Positions 45,164 through 53,348 of a DNA stretch of 64,000 nucleotides are shown here, piece by piece. Below the pieces are notes generated by a model. The model did not search any database. It was not told the DNA's origin and was given only the letters and a program-made list of their open reading frames with translations. Origin of the DNA: Brevundimonas sp. NIBR10 (GTDB lineage: Bacteria > Pseudomonadota > Alphaproteobacteria > Caulobacterales > Caulobacteraceae); the NCBI RefSeq assembly GCF_027912515.1, contig NZ_CP115464.1:930001-994000 (forward strand). Direction: 5' to 3'. The position numbers were made by a program, and so were the translations under genes. Within the stretch, counting starts at the first letter, position 1. The number at the start of each line of letters is the position of its first letter.

Positions 45164-46307
45164 TCCGCTCAATCCGGGATCTGACGTCGCCGTCTATGTC
45201 CACTGGCCCTATTGCGCGCGCATCTGCCCCTACTGCGACTTCAATGTCGTGCGCGATCGCGGACGGAGTGAGGAACAGGCCGGGCTGGTCGCGGCGATCC
45301 TCGACGACCTGACGGCGCAGGCGGCCCTGGTCGGCCCGCGTCGGCTGGCGTCGATCTTTCTGGGCGGAGGCACACCGTCGCTGATGCGGCCCGACGATGT
45401 GGCGGCGGTGATCGCGCGGGCGCAGGCGTTGTTTCCGGTCGAGCGTTCGGTCGAGGTGACGCTGGAGGCCAATCCGACAGACGCGGAGGCAGCCCATTTC
45501 GAAGCTCTGGCCGACGCCGGCATCAACCGGCTGTCGCTGGGGGTCCAGTCGCTGGACGACGGTGCGTTGAAGTTCCTGGGGCGCAACCACTCGGCGGCGG
45601 AGGCCCGGCGGGCTATCGACGTCGCAGGACGGGCGTTCGACCGGCTGTCGATCGACCTGATCCACGCCCTGCCCGGCCAGACGCCGCAGGCCTGGGCCGC
45701 CGAACTGCGCGAGGCGGTAAGCCTGGGGTTCGAGCATGTCTCGCCCTATCAGCTGACGATCGAGCCCATGACCGCCTTCGGCCGCGCCGCCACGCGCGGC
45801 GACTGTACCCCGCCCGACGAGGACACCGCCGCCGAACTGTACGAAACTACCCAGGATGTCCTGACCGCCGCCGGGTTCGAGGCCTATGAAGTGTCCAACC
45901 ACGCGAAGGGACCGGTGGCCCGGTCGGCGCACAATATCCACGTCTGGCGCGGCGGCGACTATGTGGGGGTCGGGCCGGGCGCGCACGGGCGACTGACGCT
46001 GGACGGGGTGAGGACGGCAACGGTCGCGCAGAGGAAGATTGGGGCCTATGTCGCGGGCGTCGCCGAGGATGCTTCCTGGGTCGAGCGGGAGGCCATGGAC
46101 GACCTCGCCGCCGCCGAGGAGCGGATACTCCTGGGCCTGCGCACGGTCGAAGGAGCCCCGCTGGCGGCCTTCGAGACGCTCGGAGCGACGGGGCGCGTCG
46201 CAGACCTCGTGGCGGACGATTTCCTCGTGGTCGCGAACGGCAGGGTCGTTGCGACCGACAAGGGTCGCCCGATCCTCGATAGCGTGCTGAAAGCCTTGCT
46301 GACGTGA
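45156..46307 (+). CDS. hemW: Radical SAM haem chaperone HemW
   Basis: A 383-residue radical SAM protein that binds haem and inserts it into target proteins. The CX3CX2C motif is CARICPYC (Cys 20, 24, 27), followed by the LGGGTPSL and LEANPTD motifs, NRLSLGVQSL and LIHALPGQTPQAW. It is the HemW type, not coproporphyrinogen oxidase HemN, because it lacks the extra N-terminal region. It begins at TTG overlapping rdgB, the standard rdgB-hemW coupling in alphaproteobacteria. Confidence 0.93.
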   Translation: MTDPLNPGSDVAVYVHWPYCARICPYCDFNVVRDRGRSEEQAGLVAAILDDLTAQAALVGPRRLASIFLGGGTPSLMRPDDVAAVIARAQALFPVERSVEVTLEANPTDAEAAHFEALADAGINRLSLGVQSLDDGALKFLGRNHSAAEARRAIDVAGRAFDRLSIDLIHALPGQTPQAWAAELREAVSLGFEHVSPYQLTIEPMTAFGRAATRGDCTPPDEDTAAELYETTQDVLTAAGFEAYEVSNHAKGPVARSAHNIHVWRGGDYVGVGPGAHGRLTLDGVRTATVAQRKIGAYVAGVAEDASWVEREAMDDLAAAEERILLGLRTVEGAPLAAFETLGATGRVADLVADDFLVVANGRVVATDKGRPILDSVLKALLT

Positions 46308-46332
46308 GGGGCCGCTGTCACGGTCGCGCGCG

Positions 46333-47208
46333 ATGACCGAGCCTTCCCCCTTCCCGCCGACAGCGCCACCACCGAGACGGGTCTCGCCCGGCCTCTACCT
46401 GGTCGCGACGCCCATCGGGAACCTCAGGGACATGACGCTGCGGGCGCTGGATGTGCTGGCGGCCGCCGATCTGGTGCTGGCCGAGGATACCCGGGTGACG
46501 GCCAAGCTGCTGGCCGCCTATGGGCTGAAAGCGAAGCTGGAACGCTGCGACGACCACGCCTCTGCCCGCGCCGCCGAGATCGCCATCGAACGGGTGCGCG
46601 AGGGTCAGGTGGTGGCCCTGGTGTCCGATGCGGGCACGCCGGTGATCAGCGACCCCGGCTTCGTCGTGGCGCGGGCCTTCATCGCCGCCGACCTGCCGGT
46701 ACATCCCATCCCGGGCGCGTCCAGCCTGCTGGCGGCCCTGTGCATCGCCGGCCAGCCCAGCGACCGGTTCCTGTTCGCCGGCTTCCTGCCGGTCAAGTCG
46801 GGTGCCAGAAAGACCATGCTGGCCGAGGTCAGGGCGGCGCGACAGACCCTGGTCTTCTTCGAAAGTGGGCCCCGACTGGCCGCCAGCCTGGCCGACATGG
46901 CCGAGGTGCTGGGCCTGCGCCCCGCCGCCGTGACTCGCGAACTGACCAAGCTGTACGAGGAGGCGATCCGGGGGACCCTGGCCGAACTGGCCGTCGATCC
47001 GCGCTGCGACGGACCCAAGGGCGAGATCGTCGTCGTGGTGGGACCCGGTGAGGTCGAGGTCGCATCCGCCGCCGACGCCGACGCGGCCCTGATCGAGGCC
47101 CTGGCCCGGCTGCCCACCGGCGAGGCGGCCTCGGAGGTGGCGGCCGCGCTCGACCTGCCGAGAAAGCCCCTCTATCGGCGCGCGCTGGAACTGCAGGGCA
47201 AGGGATGA
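46333..47208 (+). CDS. rsmI: 16S rRNA (cytidine1402-2'-O)-methyltransferase RsmI
   Basis: A 291-residue tetrapyrrole-methylase-fold enzyme that modifies C1402 in the decoding centre. Motifs are LYLVATPIGNLRDMTLRAL, AEDTRVTAKLLAAYG and VSDAGTPVISDPGF and the downstream SSLLAALCIAGQPSDRFLF. It is the first gene of an rsmI-yraN unit overlapping by four bases, an arrangement common to many bacteria. Confidence 0.95.
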   Translation: MTEPSPFPPTAPPPRRVSPGLYLVATPIGNLRDMTLRALDVLAAADLVLAEDTRVTAKLLAAYGLKAKLERCDDHASARAAEIAIERVREGQVVALVSDAGTPVISDPGFVVARAFIAADLPVHPIPGASSLLAALCIAGQPSDRFLFAGFLPVKSGARKTMLAEVRAARQTLVFFESGPRLAASLADMAEVLGLRPAAVTRELTKLYEEAIRGTLAELAVDPRCDGPKGEIVVVVGPGEVEVASAADADAALIEALARLPTGEAASEVAAALDLPRKPLYRRALELQGKG

Positions 47209-47636
47209 AACCCGTTCGTGTCCGCGCGCCGAAAGCGGCACCTCGCGCCAAGGCGGCCTGGCGGCAGGCCCTGGGCGGACAGGCGCACCGGGCGGGCCAC
47301 GCCTCGGAATGGATCGCCGCCGCCTGGCTGATGCTCAAGGGCTATCAGGTCCTCGGCTTCCGGCTGAAAAGCCGTGCGGGAGAGATCGACATCCTGGCCC
47401 GGCGCGGCCGCGTCCTGGCCGTCGTGGAGGTAAAACGGCGCGCGACGCTCGATGAAGCCCTGACCGCCGTGACGCCCGATCAGGGTCGGCGATTGCTCGC
47501 CGCCGGGCGGGCGGTGTTGCACGGACGACCCAGCCTGGCCGGACATGAGCTCAGAATCGATATGGTGGCGCTGGCTCCCGGCCGATTTCCGCGCCATGTT
47601 TCAGCCATAAGTACGAGCCGGGGCGATTTCTCGTGA
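47205..47636 (+). CDS. yraN: UPF0102 / YraN family nuclease-like protein
   Basis: A 143-residue protein with the endonuclease-like core: GHASEWIAAAWLMLKGYQVL, then SRAGEIDILARRG and VVEVKRR, which supply the E...D...ExK catalytic pattern of the PD-(D/E)XK fold. The N-terminus is basic. Biochemical function is not established. It overlaps rsmI by four bases (ATGA) and is overlapped by the next gene's GTG. Confidence 0.93.
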   Translation: MKPVRVRAPKAAPRAKAAWRQALGGQAHRAGHASEWIAAAWLMLKGYQVLGFRLKSRAGEIDILARRGRVLAVVEVKRRATLDEALTAVTPDQGRRLLAAGRAVLHGRPSLAGHELRIDMVALAPGRFPRHVSAISTSRGDFS

Positions 47637-48448
47637 CGCGAGACGAGGCCGAAACCATCCTGACCGAGGCCGGACTGGCCGAGGACGACGCCTTTCCCCT
47701 GCTGGAGGCGGCGATCGCCTGTGCCATCCACGACTATCCGTTCCGCGACCCCCAGCCGGTTCGCGACCTGGCGGACATCGCCGCCGACCGGGTCGGCGAG
47801 CGGGCTGCGACCGAGAGCCCCGACGACGCCCTCAGCGAGACCATGGCCGGCGATCTCAGGCTGAACGGCGACCTGCTGCATCACGACGACCCGGCCAATA
47901 CCGACATCATCGCCGTGGCCGAGCGCCGGCGCGGCCTGTCGGCGACACTGGCGGTCTTCTATCTGGATGCGGCCAGGCGGGCAGGGTTGAAGGCCCAGGG
48001 CGTCGACTTTCCCAACCACTTCATGCTGCGGGTCGAGACCCCCGCCGGGCCGGTCGCGCTGGATCCCTTCAGTCAGGGAAGGATCGTCCTGCCGTCCGAG
48101 CTCAGCCGCAGGGCGCTGCGAGCGGGGCTGACGCCTCACGTCGCGGATCGTCTGGACCTGCTGATGGCGCCGGTCTCGGATCGCCAGGCCCTGATCCGGC
48201 TGCAGAACCTGCTGTTCGCCCGCGCCATCCGCACCGAGGATTTCGACGCCGCCGAACGCTCGGCCCTCAGGCGCGCCCTGCTCGATCCCGAGGACCACCG
48301 CCCCTGGCTCGACGTCGCCGCCGCCCGCGAGAAGCAGGGGGCGCTGAACGGCGCGCTGGAGGCCTTGATGAGGGCGCGCATCGTCGGGGGTCAGGACATG
48401 GTGGTTCAGCCTGCGGTGATGGACCGGCTTCGGATGCGGCTGAACTAG
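47633..48448 (+). CDS. SirB1/transglutaminase-like family protein
   Basis: A 271-residue protein of the SirB1 family. The core DDPANTDIIAVAERRRGLSA and VDFPNHFMLRVE, with the following LDPFSQGRI, matches the transglutaminase-like fold, and a C-terminal tetratricopeptide-like helix pair follows. The usual catalytic Cys is not evident in AERRRGLSA, so an enzyme activity is doubtful. The GTG start overlaps the yraN stop by four bases, so it is coupled to that operon. The role is unknown. Confidence 0.85.
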   Translation: MTRDEAETILTEAGLAEDDAFPLLEAAIACAIHDYPFRDPQPVRDLADIAADRVGERAATESPDDALSETMAGDLRLNGDLLHHDDPANTDIIAVAERRRGLSATLAVFYLDAARRAGLKAQGVDFPNHFMLRVETPAGPVALDPFSQGRIVLPSELSRRALRAGLTPHVADRLDLLMAPVSDRQALIRLQNLLFARAIRTEDFDAAERSALRRALLDPEDHRPWLDVAAAREKQGALNGALEALMRARIVGGQDMVVQPAVMDRLRMRLN

Positions 48449-48489
48449 CCAAAGCTGGAATCTGGCTCACTTGCCGGACTTCGATCGAG

Positions 48490-48828
48490 TCAGCGAAGTA
48501 TCAGCCACAGCACCAAGGCAGGGACTGCTACCGCTGGAACAAGGGACCATCCAGGAATCCGCACGCTGGGAGCGTGTTCCACCATCTCCCCGGTGAGAAC
48601 ATAGCGGCGAATCAAGCCACGCTGACGCTGCGCATAGCCATTGTCCTTCTGCCGGATATCAACGTCGTCTACGAAATGGTGGACGACGTCCGGATAAGTC
48701 GCCTCGTTGTGCCTGAGCATCTCCGCCAGAGCGAGGCACCGATCCTCGACCTCCGGCCAATCAACGACTTCAGCTTCTTCAAGCTGGATGAGGTCGCCCA
48801 AACGACGACGAAGTTCGGTCTGCTCCAT
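48490..48828 (-). CDS. Tail-anchored small membrane protein, hypothetical
   Basis: A 112-residue protein with an acidic helical N-terminal part (MEQTELRRRLGDLIQLEEAE and HNEATYPDVVHHFVDD) and one C-terminal TM (WSLVPAVAVPALVLWLILR), the layout of a tail-anchored protein. The SD is weak. The much longer frame to 49965 overlaps gshB antisense and was rejected. Codon use and domain logic support a gene, but I do not recognise a family. It is divergent from gshB. Confidence 0.6.
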   Translation of the reverse strand: MEQTELRRRLGDLIQLEEAEVVDWPEVEDRCLALAEMLRHNEATYPDVVHHFVDDVDIRQKDNGYAQRQRGLIRRYVLTGEMVEHAPSVRIPGWSLVPAVAVPALVLWLILR

Positions 48829-48969
48829 GGCCCAAGGTAGCGCAAGTGAGCCGGATCGCCAGCGTCTGCTAGCCTGGCCGACACTGTGCGAGCTCGGTTC
48901 TGTCGGCGATGCCTTGCGCGAGAAGGCCAGGCCACCCATACCCCAAGCCTCGCCGTTGAAGGGGCCGTG

Positions 48970-49917
48970 ATGCTCAGAGTTGCCATCCAGATGGACCCCG
49001 TCGAAGGGGTCGATATCGAGGTCGATACGACCTGGCTGATGATGATGACGGCCCAGGATCGCGGTCATCGCCAATGGGTCTATGACTTCCGTGCCCTTGC
49101 CCTGGAGCAAGGCCGGCTGTTCTGCCGCGCCCGGCCGGTGACGCTGCAACATGTCGCGGGCGACCACGTGACCTTCGGCGACTGGGTGAAGCTGGACCTG
49201 GCCGAGGACATCGACGTCATCCTGATGCGCCAGGACCCGCCGTTCGACATGGCCTATGTCACCGCCACCTATATGCTGGAGACGGTCCATCCCGGCACCC
49301 TGGTCGTCAACGACCCGGCCGAGGTCCGTTCGGCACCCGAGAAGCTGATGGTCACGGCCTTCCCGGGCCTGCAGCCCCCGACCCTGATCACCTCGGACCC
49401 CATCGCCCTCACCGCCTTCCACAAACAGCACGGCGACGTGGTGCTGAAGCCCCTTCACGGCAACGGCGGCTCGGGCGTGATCAAGCTGCGCGCGGACGAC
49501 CCCAATCTGGACGCCCTGATCGAGATCCATCAGGGAGCATCGCGCGACCCGCTGGTGATCCAGAAATTCATCCCGGCGGTGTCCAAGGGCGACAAGCGGA
49601 TCATCCTGATCGACGGCGAGCCCGTCGGCGCCATCAACCGCATTCCGGCCAAGGGGGCGGTGCGGTCGAACCTGCACGTCGGCGGGACGGCCGCGCCGGT
49701 GGAGCTGACGCCCCGCGATCTGGAAATCTGCGCGGCCATCGGCCCGACCCTGAAGGCCAGGGGACTGATCTTCGTCGGCATCGACGTGATCGGCGACTAT
49801 CTGACCGAGATCAACGTCACCTCTCCCACCGGTGCACAGCAGCTCAAGCGGTTCACGGGCATCGATGCGACCGCCCTGATGTGGGACGTGATCGAGGCGA
49901 AACGCTCGGTTGCATAA
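48970..49917 (+). CDS. gshB: Glutathione synthetase
   Basis: Ligates gamma-glutamylcysteine and glycine with ATP to make glutathione. The 315 residues fit the prokaryotic ATP-grasp type. Visible motifs are [50 protein letters not shown] (ATP-grasp loop), [20 protein letters not shown]. The ATG at 48970 was chosen; the extra upstream codons in the longer frame are not conserved in style. It is followed by yifB, the common alphaproteobacterial order. Confidence 0.96.
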   Translation: MLRVAIQMDPVEGVDIEVDTTWLMMMTAQDRGHRQWVYDFRALALEQGRLFCRARPVTLQHVAGDHVTFGDWVKLDLAEDIDVILMRQDPPFDMAYVTATYMLETVHPGTLVVNDPAEVRSAPEKLMVTAFPGLQPPTLITSDPIALTAFHKQHGDVVLKPLHGNGGSGVIKLRADDPNLDALIEIHQGASRDPLVIQKFIPAVSKGDKRIILIDGEPVGAINRIPAKGAVRSNLHVGGTAAPVELTPRDLEICAAIGPTLKARGLIFVGIDVIGDYLTEINVTSPTGAQQLKRFTGIDATALMWDVIEAKRSVA

Positions 49918-49976
49918 GGCGGGTTGCATTTCGCTTGAGTTCATGTTTCGTTCCATGTGAAACATGAGGGCGGGTC

Positions 49977-51572
49977 ATGCTGGCCAGTATCGCGACGGTG
50001 GCGTTCGAGGGGGTCGAGGCGCGGCGCGTGGACGTGCAGGTCCAGCAACTCAGCGGCGGCGAGCACGGCATCTTCTCCATCGTCGGCCTGCCCGACAAGG
50101 CGGTGGCCGAGAGCCGGGAACGGGTTCGCGGTGCCTTTGCCGGGATCGGCCTGGCCCTGCCCGCCAAGCGGATCATCGCCAACCTGGCCCCCGCCGACCT
50201 GCCCAAGGAAGGCAGCCATTTCGACCTCCCCATCGCCCTGGCCCTCCTGGTCTCGATGGGGGTCATCGCTCCCGACCAGCTCGAGGGTTGGGCGGCGCTG
50301 GGCGAACTGGGGCTTGACGGACGGATCGCCCCGGTCGGCGGGACCCTGCCTGCCGCCGTCGCCGCCCACGCCATGGGGCTGGGGTTGATCTGCCCCGAGG
50401 CAAACGGGCCCGAGGCCGCCTGGGCCGGGGACGTCTCGATCCTGGCACCGCGCTCACTGATCGGGATGATCAACCATTTCAAGGGCGTTCAGGTGCTGCG
50501 GCCGCCTGAACCTGGTCCCGTGAAGATGGGCGCTCGCGTCCCCGACCTGCGCGACGTCAAGGGTCAGGAGGGTGCCAAGCGGGCGCTGGAGGTCGCCGCC
50601 GCCGGGGGCCACAACCTGCTGTTCATCGGCCCGCCGGGATCGGGCAAGTCGATGATGGCGGCGCGCCTTCCGGGCCTGTTGCCGCCCTTGACCCCAACCG
50701 AACTGCTGGAGACCTCGATGGTCTGGTCGGTGGCCGGCCTGATCGAGCGCGGTGCCCTGACCCGCGAGCGGCCCTTCCGCTCGCCGCACCATTCCGCCTC
50801 CATGGCTGCTCTGACCGGCGGCGGTCATCGGGCCAAGCCGGGCGAGGCGTCCCTGGCCCACAACGGGGTGCTGTTCCTCGATGAGCTGCCCGAATACTCG
50901 GCCCAGGCGCTCGACAGCCTGCGTCAGCCTTTGGAGACGGGCGAGATCGTCGTCGCCCGTGCCAACCACCACGTCAAATACCCGGCCCGGTTCCAGCTGA
51001 TCGCGGCGATGAACCCCTGCCGCTGCGGGGTCGGCGGCTTCGGCAAAGGCGCTTGTGGAAAAGCCCCGAAATGCCAGCGCGACTATCAGAACCGCATCTC
51101 CGGCCCGATGTTCGACCGGATCGACCTGACCGTCGAGACCCCGCCCGTCACCGCCGCCGACATGGCCCTGCCTGCCCCCGCCGAAGGCACGGCAGAGGCC
51201 GCCGCGCGGGTGGCGACGGCGCGCGCCATGCAGACCGAGCGCGTGATCCAGGCCGGGCTCGATCCCGCCCGGGCCCGCGACCAGGGCATCAACGCCCGTT
51301 GCTCCGGCGACCTGCTGGAGCGTTTCGCCACGCCGGACGAAGCGGGCCGCGCCTTGCTGATGCGGGCGGGAGAGGCCGGTGGCCTGACCGCGCGCGGCTG
51401 GACCCGGACCCTGCGGCTGGCCCGCACCATCGCAGACCTCGAGGGCGCCGACGGCATCCTGCGCCGCCACATCGCCGAGGCCCTGATCTATCGCCGCACC
51501 ACCGTCGGTGCCGAGGCCCAGTTCGACCGCCAGACGGCGTCGCATGGACGGAGTGACGTCCCGGCGTGGTGA
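49977..51572 (+). CDS. yifB: YifB family Mg-chelatase-like AAA ATPase
   Basis: A 531-residue ATPase of the YifB/ComM family. ComM is a branch-migration helicase in transformation. An N-terminal ChlI-like domain (MLASIATVAFEGVEARRVDV) is followed by Walker A IGPPGSGKSMMA (near 217-228), Walker B GVLFLDELPE, AMNPCRCG and the Cys-containing CGKAPKCQRDYQNRISGPM. The last 25 or so residues (from TVGAEAQF to GRSDVPAW) exceed the family norm and run up to a palindromic repeat. Confidence 0.93.
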   Translation: MLASIATVAFEGVEARRVDVQVQQLSGGEHGIFSIVGLPDKAVAESRERVRGAFAGIGLALPAKRIIANLAPADLPKEGSHFDLPIALALLVSMGVIAPDQLEGWAALGELGLDGRIAPVGGTLPAAVAAHAMGLGLICPEANGPEAAWAGDVSILAPRSLIGMINHFKGVQVLRPPEPGPVKMGARVPDLRDVKGQEGAKRALEVAAAGGHNLLFIGPPGSGKSMMAARLPGLLPPLTPTELLETSMVWSVAGLIERGALTRERPFRSPHHSASMAALTGGGHRAKPGEASLAHNGVLFLDELPEYSAQALDSLRQPLETGEIVVARANHHVKYPARFQLIAAMNPCRCGVGGFGKGACGKAPKCQRDYQNRISGPMFDRIDLTVETPPVTAADMALPAPAEGTAEAAARVATARAMQTERVIQAGLDPARARDQGINARCSGDLLERFATPDEAGRALLMRAGEAGGLTARGWTRTLRLARTIADLEGADGILRRHIAEALIYRRTTVGAEAQFDRQTASHGRSDVPAW

Positions 51573-51582
51573 GGCAGTAGCT

Positions 51583-51717
51583 CTCCCTCCCCCGAAGTGG
51601 GGAGGGACGGCGCAGCGCAGCGAAGCCAGGGTGGGGTCCGAAATGCACCGAGTGTGCTTCACTCTTCCCCACCGCGATCGCTACGCGATCGCGCCTCCCC
51701 ACAAGGGGGAGGGAGAA
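51583..51717. repeat. Intergenic mosaic palindromic repeat (REP-like), second copy type
   Basis: It has a terminal hairpin CCCTCCCC/GGGGAGGG (51585-51606), twin GCGATCGC palindromes separated by three bases (51674-51692) and a closing CTCCCC/GGGGGAGGG arm. The plan of outer poly-C/poly-G arms with inner GATCGC hairpins matches the element at 7893-8055. It lies between yifB and the hybrid kinase, and small frames across it were rejected. Confidence 0.7.
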
Positions 51718-51760
51718 AGTTTAACCCTCCTCCTGCATCCTGCAGCCCTACGGAGGCGGC

Positions 51761-53293
51761 ATGGCGCGGCGAAAGACCACGACCCACGGGATCGAACCGG
51801 CAGGCGCAGGCGGCACCGACCAGTTCCTGCGCCTGATGAGCCACGAGATGCGGACCCCCCTGAACGGGGTCATCGGGATGCTGGGCCTGCTCAGCCGGAC
51901 CCGGCTAGACGGGCCGCAGCGCGCCTATGCCGAGGCGGCCCAGGCGTCGGCCGAACATCTGCTGGGTCTCGTCAACGACCTGCTGGACTATGCGCGGCTC
52001 GAAGCCGGCAAACTTGAGTTCGACAACGGCCCCGTCGATCTGGAAGGCCTCGTGCGCGGAGTTTGCGAGCTTCTGAGCCCGCGCGCCCACGACAAGGGAC
52101 TGGAGATCGTCTGGTCGGTCGCCGCCGACGCGCCCGACGTCATGGCCGACGAGGGCCGGCTGCGACAGGTGCTGTTCAACCTGGCCGGCAACGCGGTCAA
52201 GTTCACCGCGACCGGCGGCGTGCGGATCGCGGTCGAGCGGGTTCCCGGCGGCGACGGCAACCGACCCAGGCTGGCCTTCATCGTCGACGACACCGGGCCG
52301 GGTGTGCCGGTCGAGGCCAGGCTGCGGATCTTCGAGGAGTTCGGCCATGTCGACGCCTCGGATGCCACCCGCTTCGGCGGCGCGGGTCTGGGACTCGCCG
52401 TCGTGGCGCGTCTGGCCGAGGCCATGGGCGGGTCGGTCACGGTCGAGGACCGACCCGGTGCAGACGGGGCCGGCGGCGGGTCCCGCTTCCGGTTCGAGGC
52501 CCCCTTCGACGCCGCGGGGGCCGCGCCGCGCTCGCGAACCCTGACCGGTGTCACGGCCGCCATAGTCAGCAGCAACCCGTTCGTCCGCCGCGCCGCCCGG
52601 GATCAGATCCGGGCCAGCGGCGGCCAAGTGGCCGAGAGCGGGGCCGTCACCCTGATCGACCACGCCGACGCCGGCCCGGACACCCTGGCGGCGCGACCCG
52701 CCACCGGAGAGGGCGTTATCCTGCTGCGCCCGTCGGAGCGCGACCTGATCGCCCGCTATCGGGCGGCGGGCTTCCACGGCTATCTGATCAAGCCGCTGCG
52801 CCGCGAGTCGGTGGCCGAGCGCCTGCTCGCGGCGGCGGGCCAGACGCCCTCGACCCGGACGACCGCCGGCCCCGCGCCGGAGGACGACCGGATCACCCCG
52901 GTCCGTTTCGCCGGGACCCGCGTCCTGCTGGTCGAGGACAACCCGGTCGGCCAGTTGCTCGCCCGCACCCTGTTGCGCCGAGAAGGCTGCATCGTCGAGA
53001 CGGCGGCCAGCGGCGATGAAGCCGTGGCGGCCATGGCCCGCGCCCGCTTCGATCTGGTCTTCATGGACATGCGGATGCCTGGCATGGACGGGCCCTCGGC
53101 GACGCGGGCGATCCGCGCACGCGGCGACCGCACCCCGATCGTCGCCCTGACCGCCAACGCCTTCGCTGAGGACCGAAAGGCCTGTCTGGAGGCCGGGATG
53201 GACGATCACCTGACCAAACCGCTGGAGATCGAGCCGCTGCGGACCGCCCTGGCCCGCTGGACGAACCGGCCGGAGCGCGCCAAGGTCGCCTGA
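51761..53293 (+). CDS. Cytosolic hybrid histidine kinase with a degenerate receiver and a receiver
   Basis: A 510-residue soluble kinase with no TM and only about 20 residues before the H-box FLRLMSHEMRTPLNGVIGM (His28), then the HATPase domain (VLFNLAGNAVKFTATGG, DDTGPGVP, GGAGLGLAVV). A receiver-like domain at about 265-360 (GVTAAIVSSNPFVRRAARDQ ... GFHGYLIKPLRRESV) has lost the acidic pocket and the phospho-Asp. A complete receiver follows at about 385-505 (LLVEDNPVGQ, LVFMDMRMPGMDGPS). The lack of a sensor domain suggests control by a partner. ampG follows 56 bases on. Confidence 0.92.
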   Translation: MARRKTTTHGIEPAGAGGTDQFLRLMSHEMRTPLNGVIGMLGLLSRTRLDGPQRAYAEAAQASAEHLLGLVNDLLDYARLEAGKLEFDNGPVDLEGLVRGVCELLSPRAHDKGLEIVWSVAADAPDVMADEGRLRQVLFNLAGNAVKFTATGGVRIAVERVPGGDGNRPRLAFIVDDTGPGVPVEARLRIFEEFGHVDASDATRFGGAGLGLAVVARLAEAMGGSVTVEDRPGADGAGGGSRFRFEAPFDAAGAAPRSRTLTGVTAAIVSSNPFVRRAARDQIRASGGQVAESGAVTLIDHADAGPDTLAARPATGEGVILLRPSERDLIARYRAAGFHGYLIKPLRRESVAERLLAAAGQTPSTRTTAGPAPEDDRITPVRFAGTRVLLVEDNPVGQLLARTLLRREGCIVETAASGDEAVAAMARARFDLVFMDMRMPGMDGPSATRAIRARGDRTPIVALTANAFAEDRKACLEAGMDDHLTKPLEIEPLRTALARWTNRPERAKVA

Positions 53294-53348
53294 CGGATTG
53301 GTTGAACCGGCGATCAGAACGGCAGCCCGTCAAGAAAAGGCTCCGCCC

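Noticed and set aside
48829..49965. Extension of the tail-anchored protein to 491 codons
   Set aside because: The extra part is antisense to gshB; only the 112-residue end has protein character.
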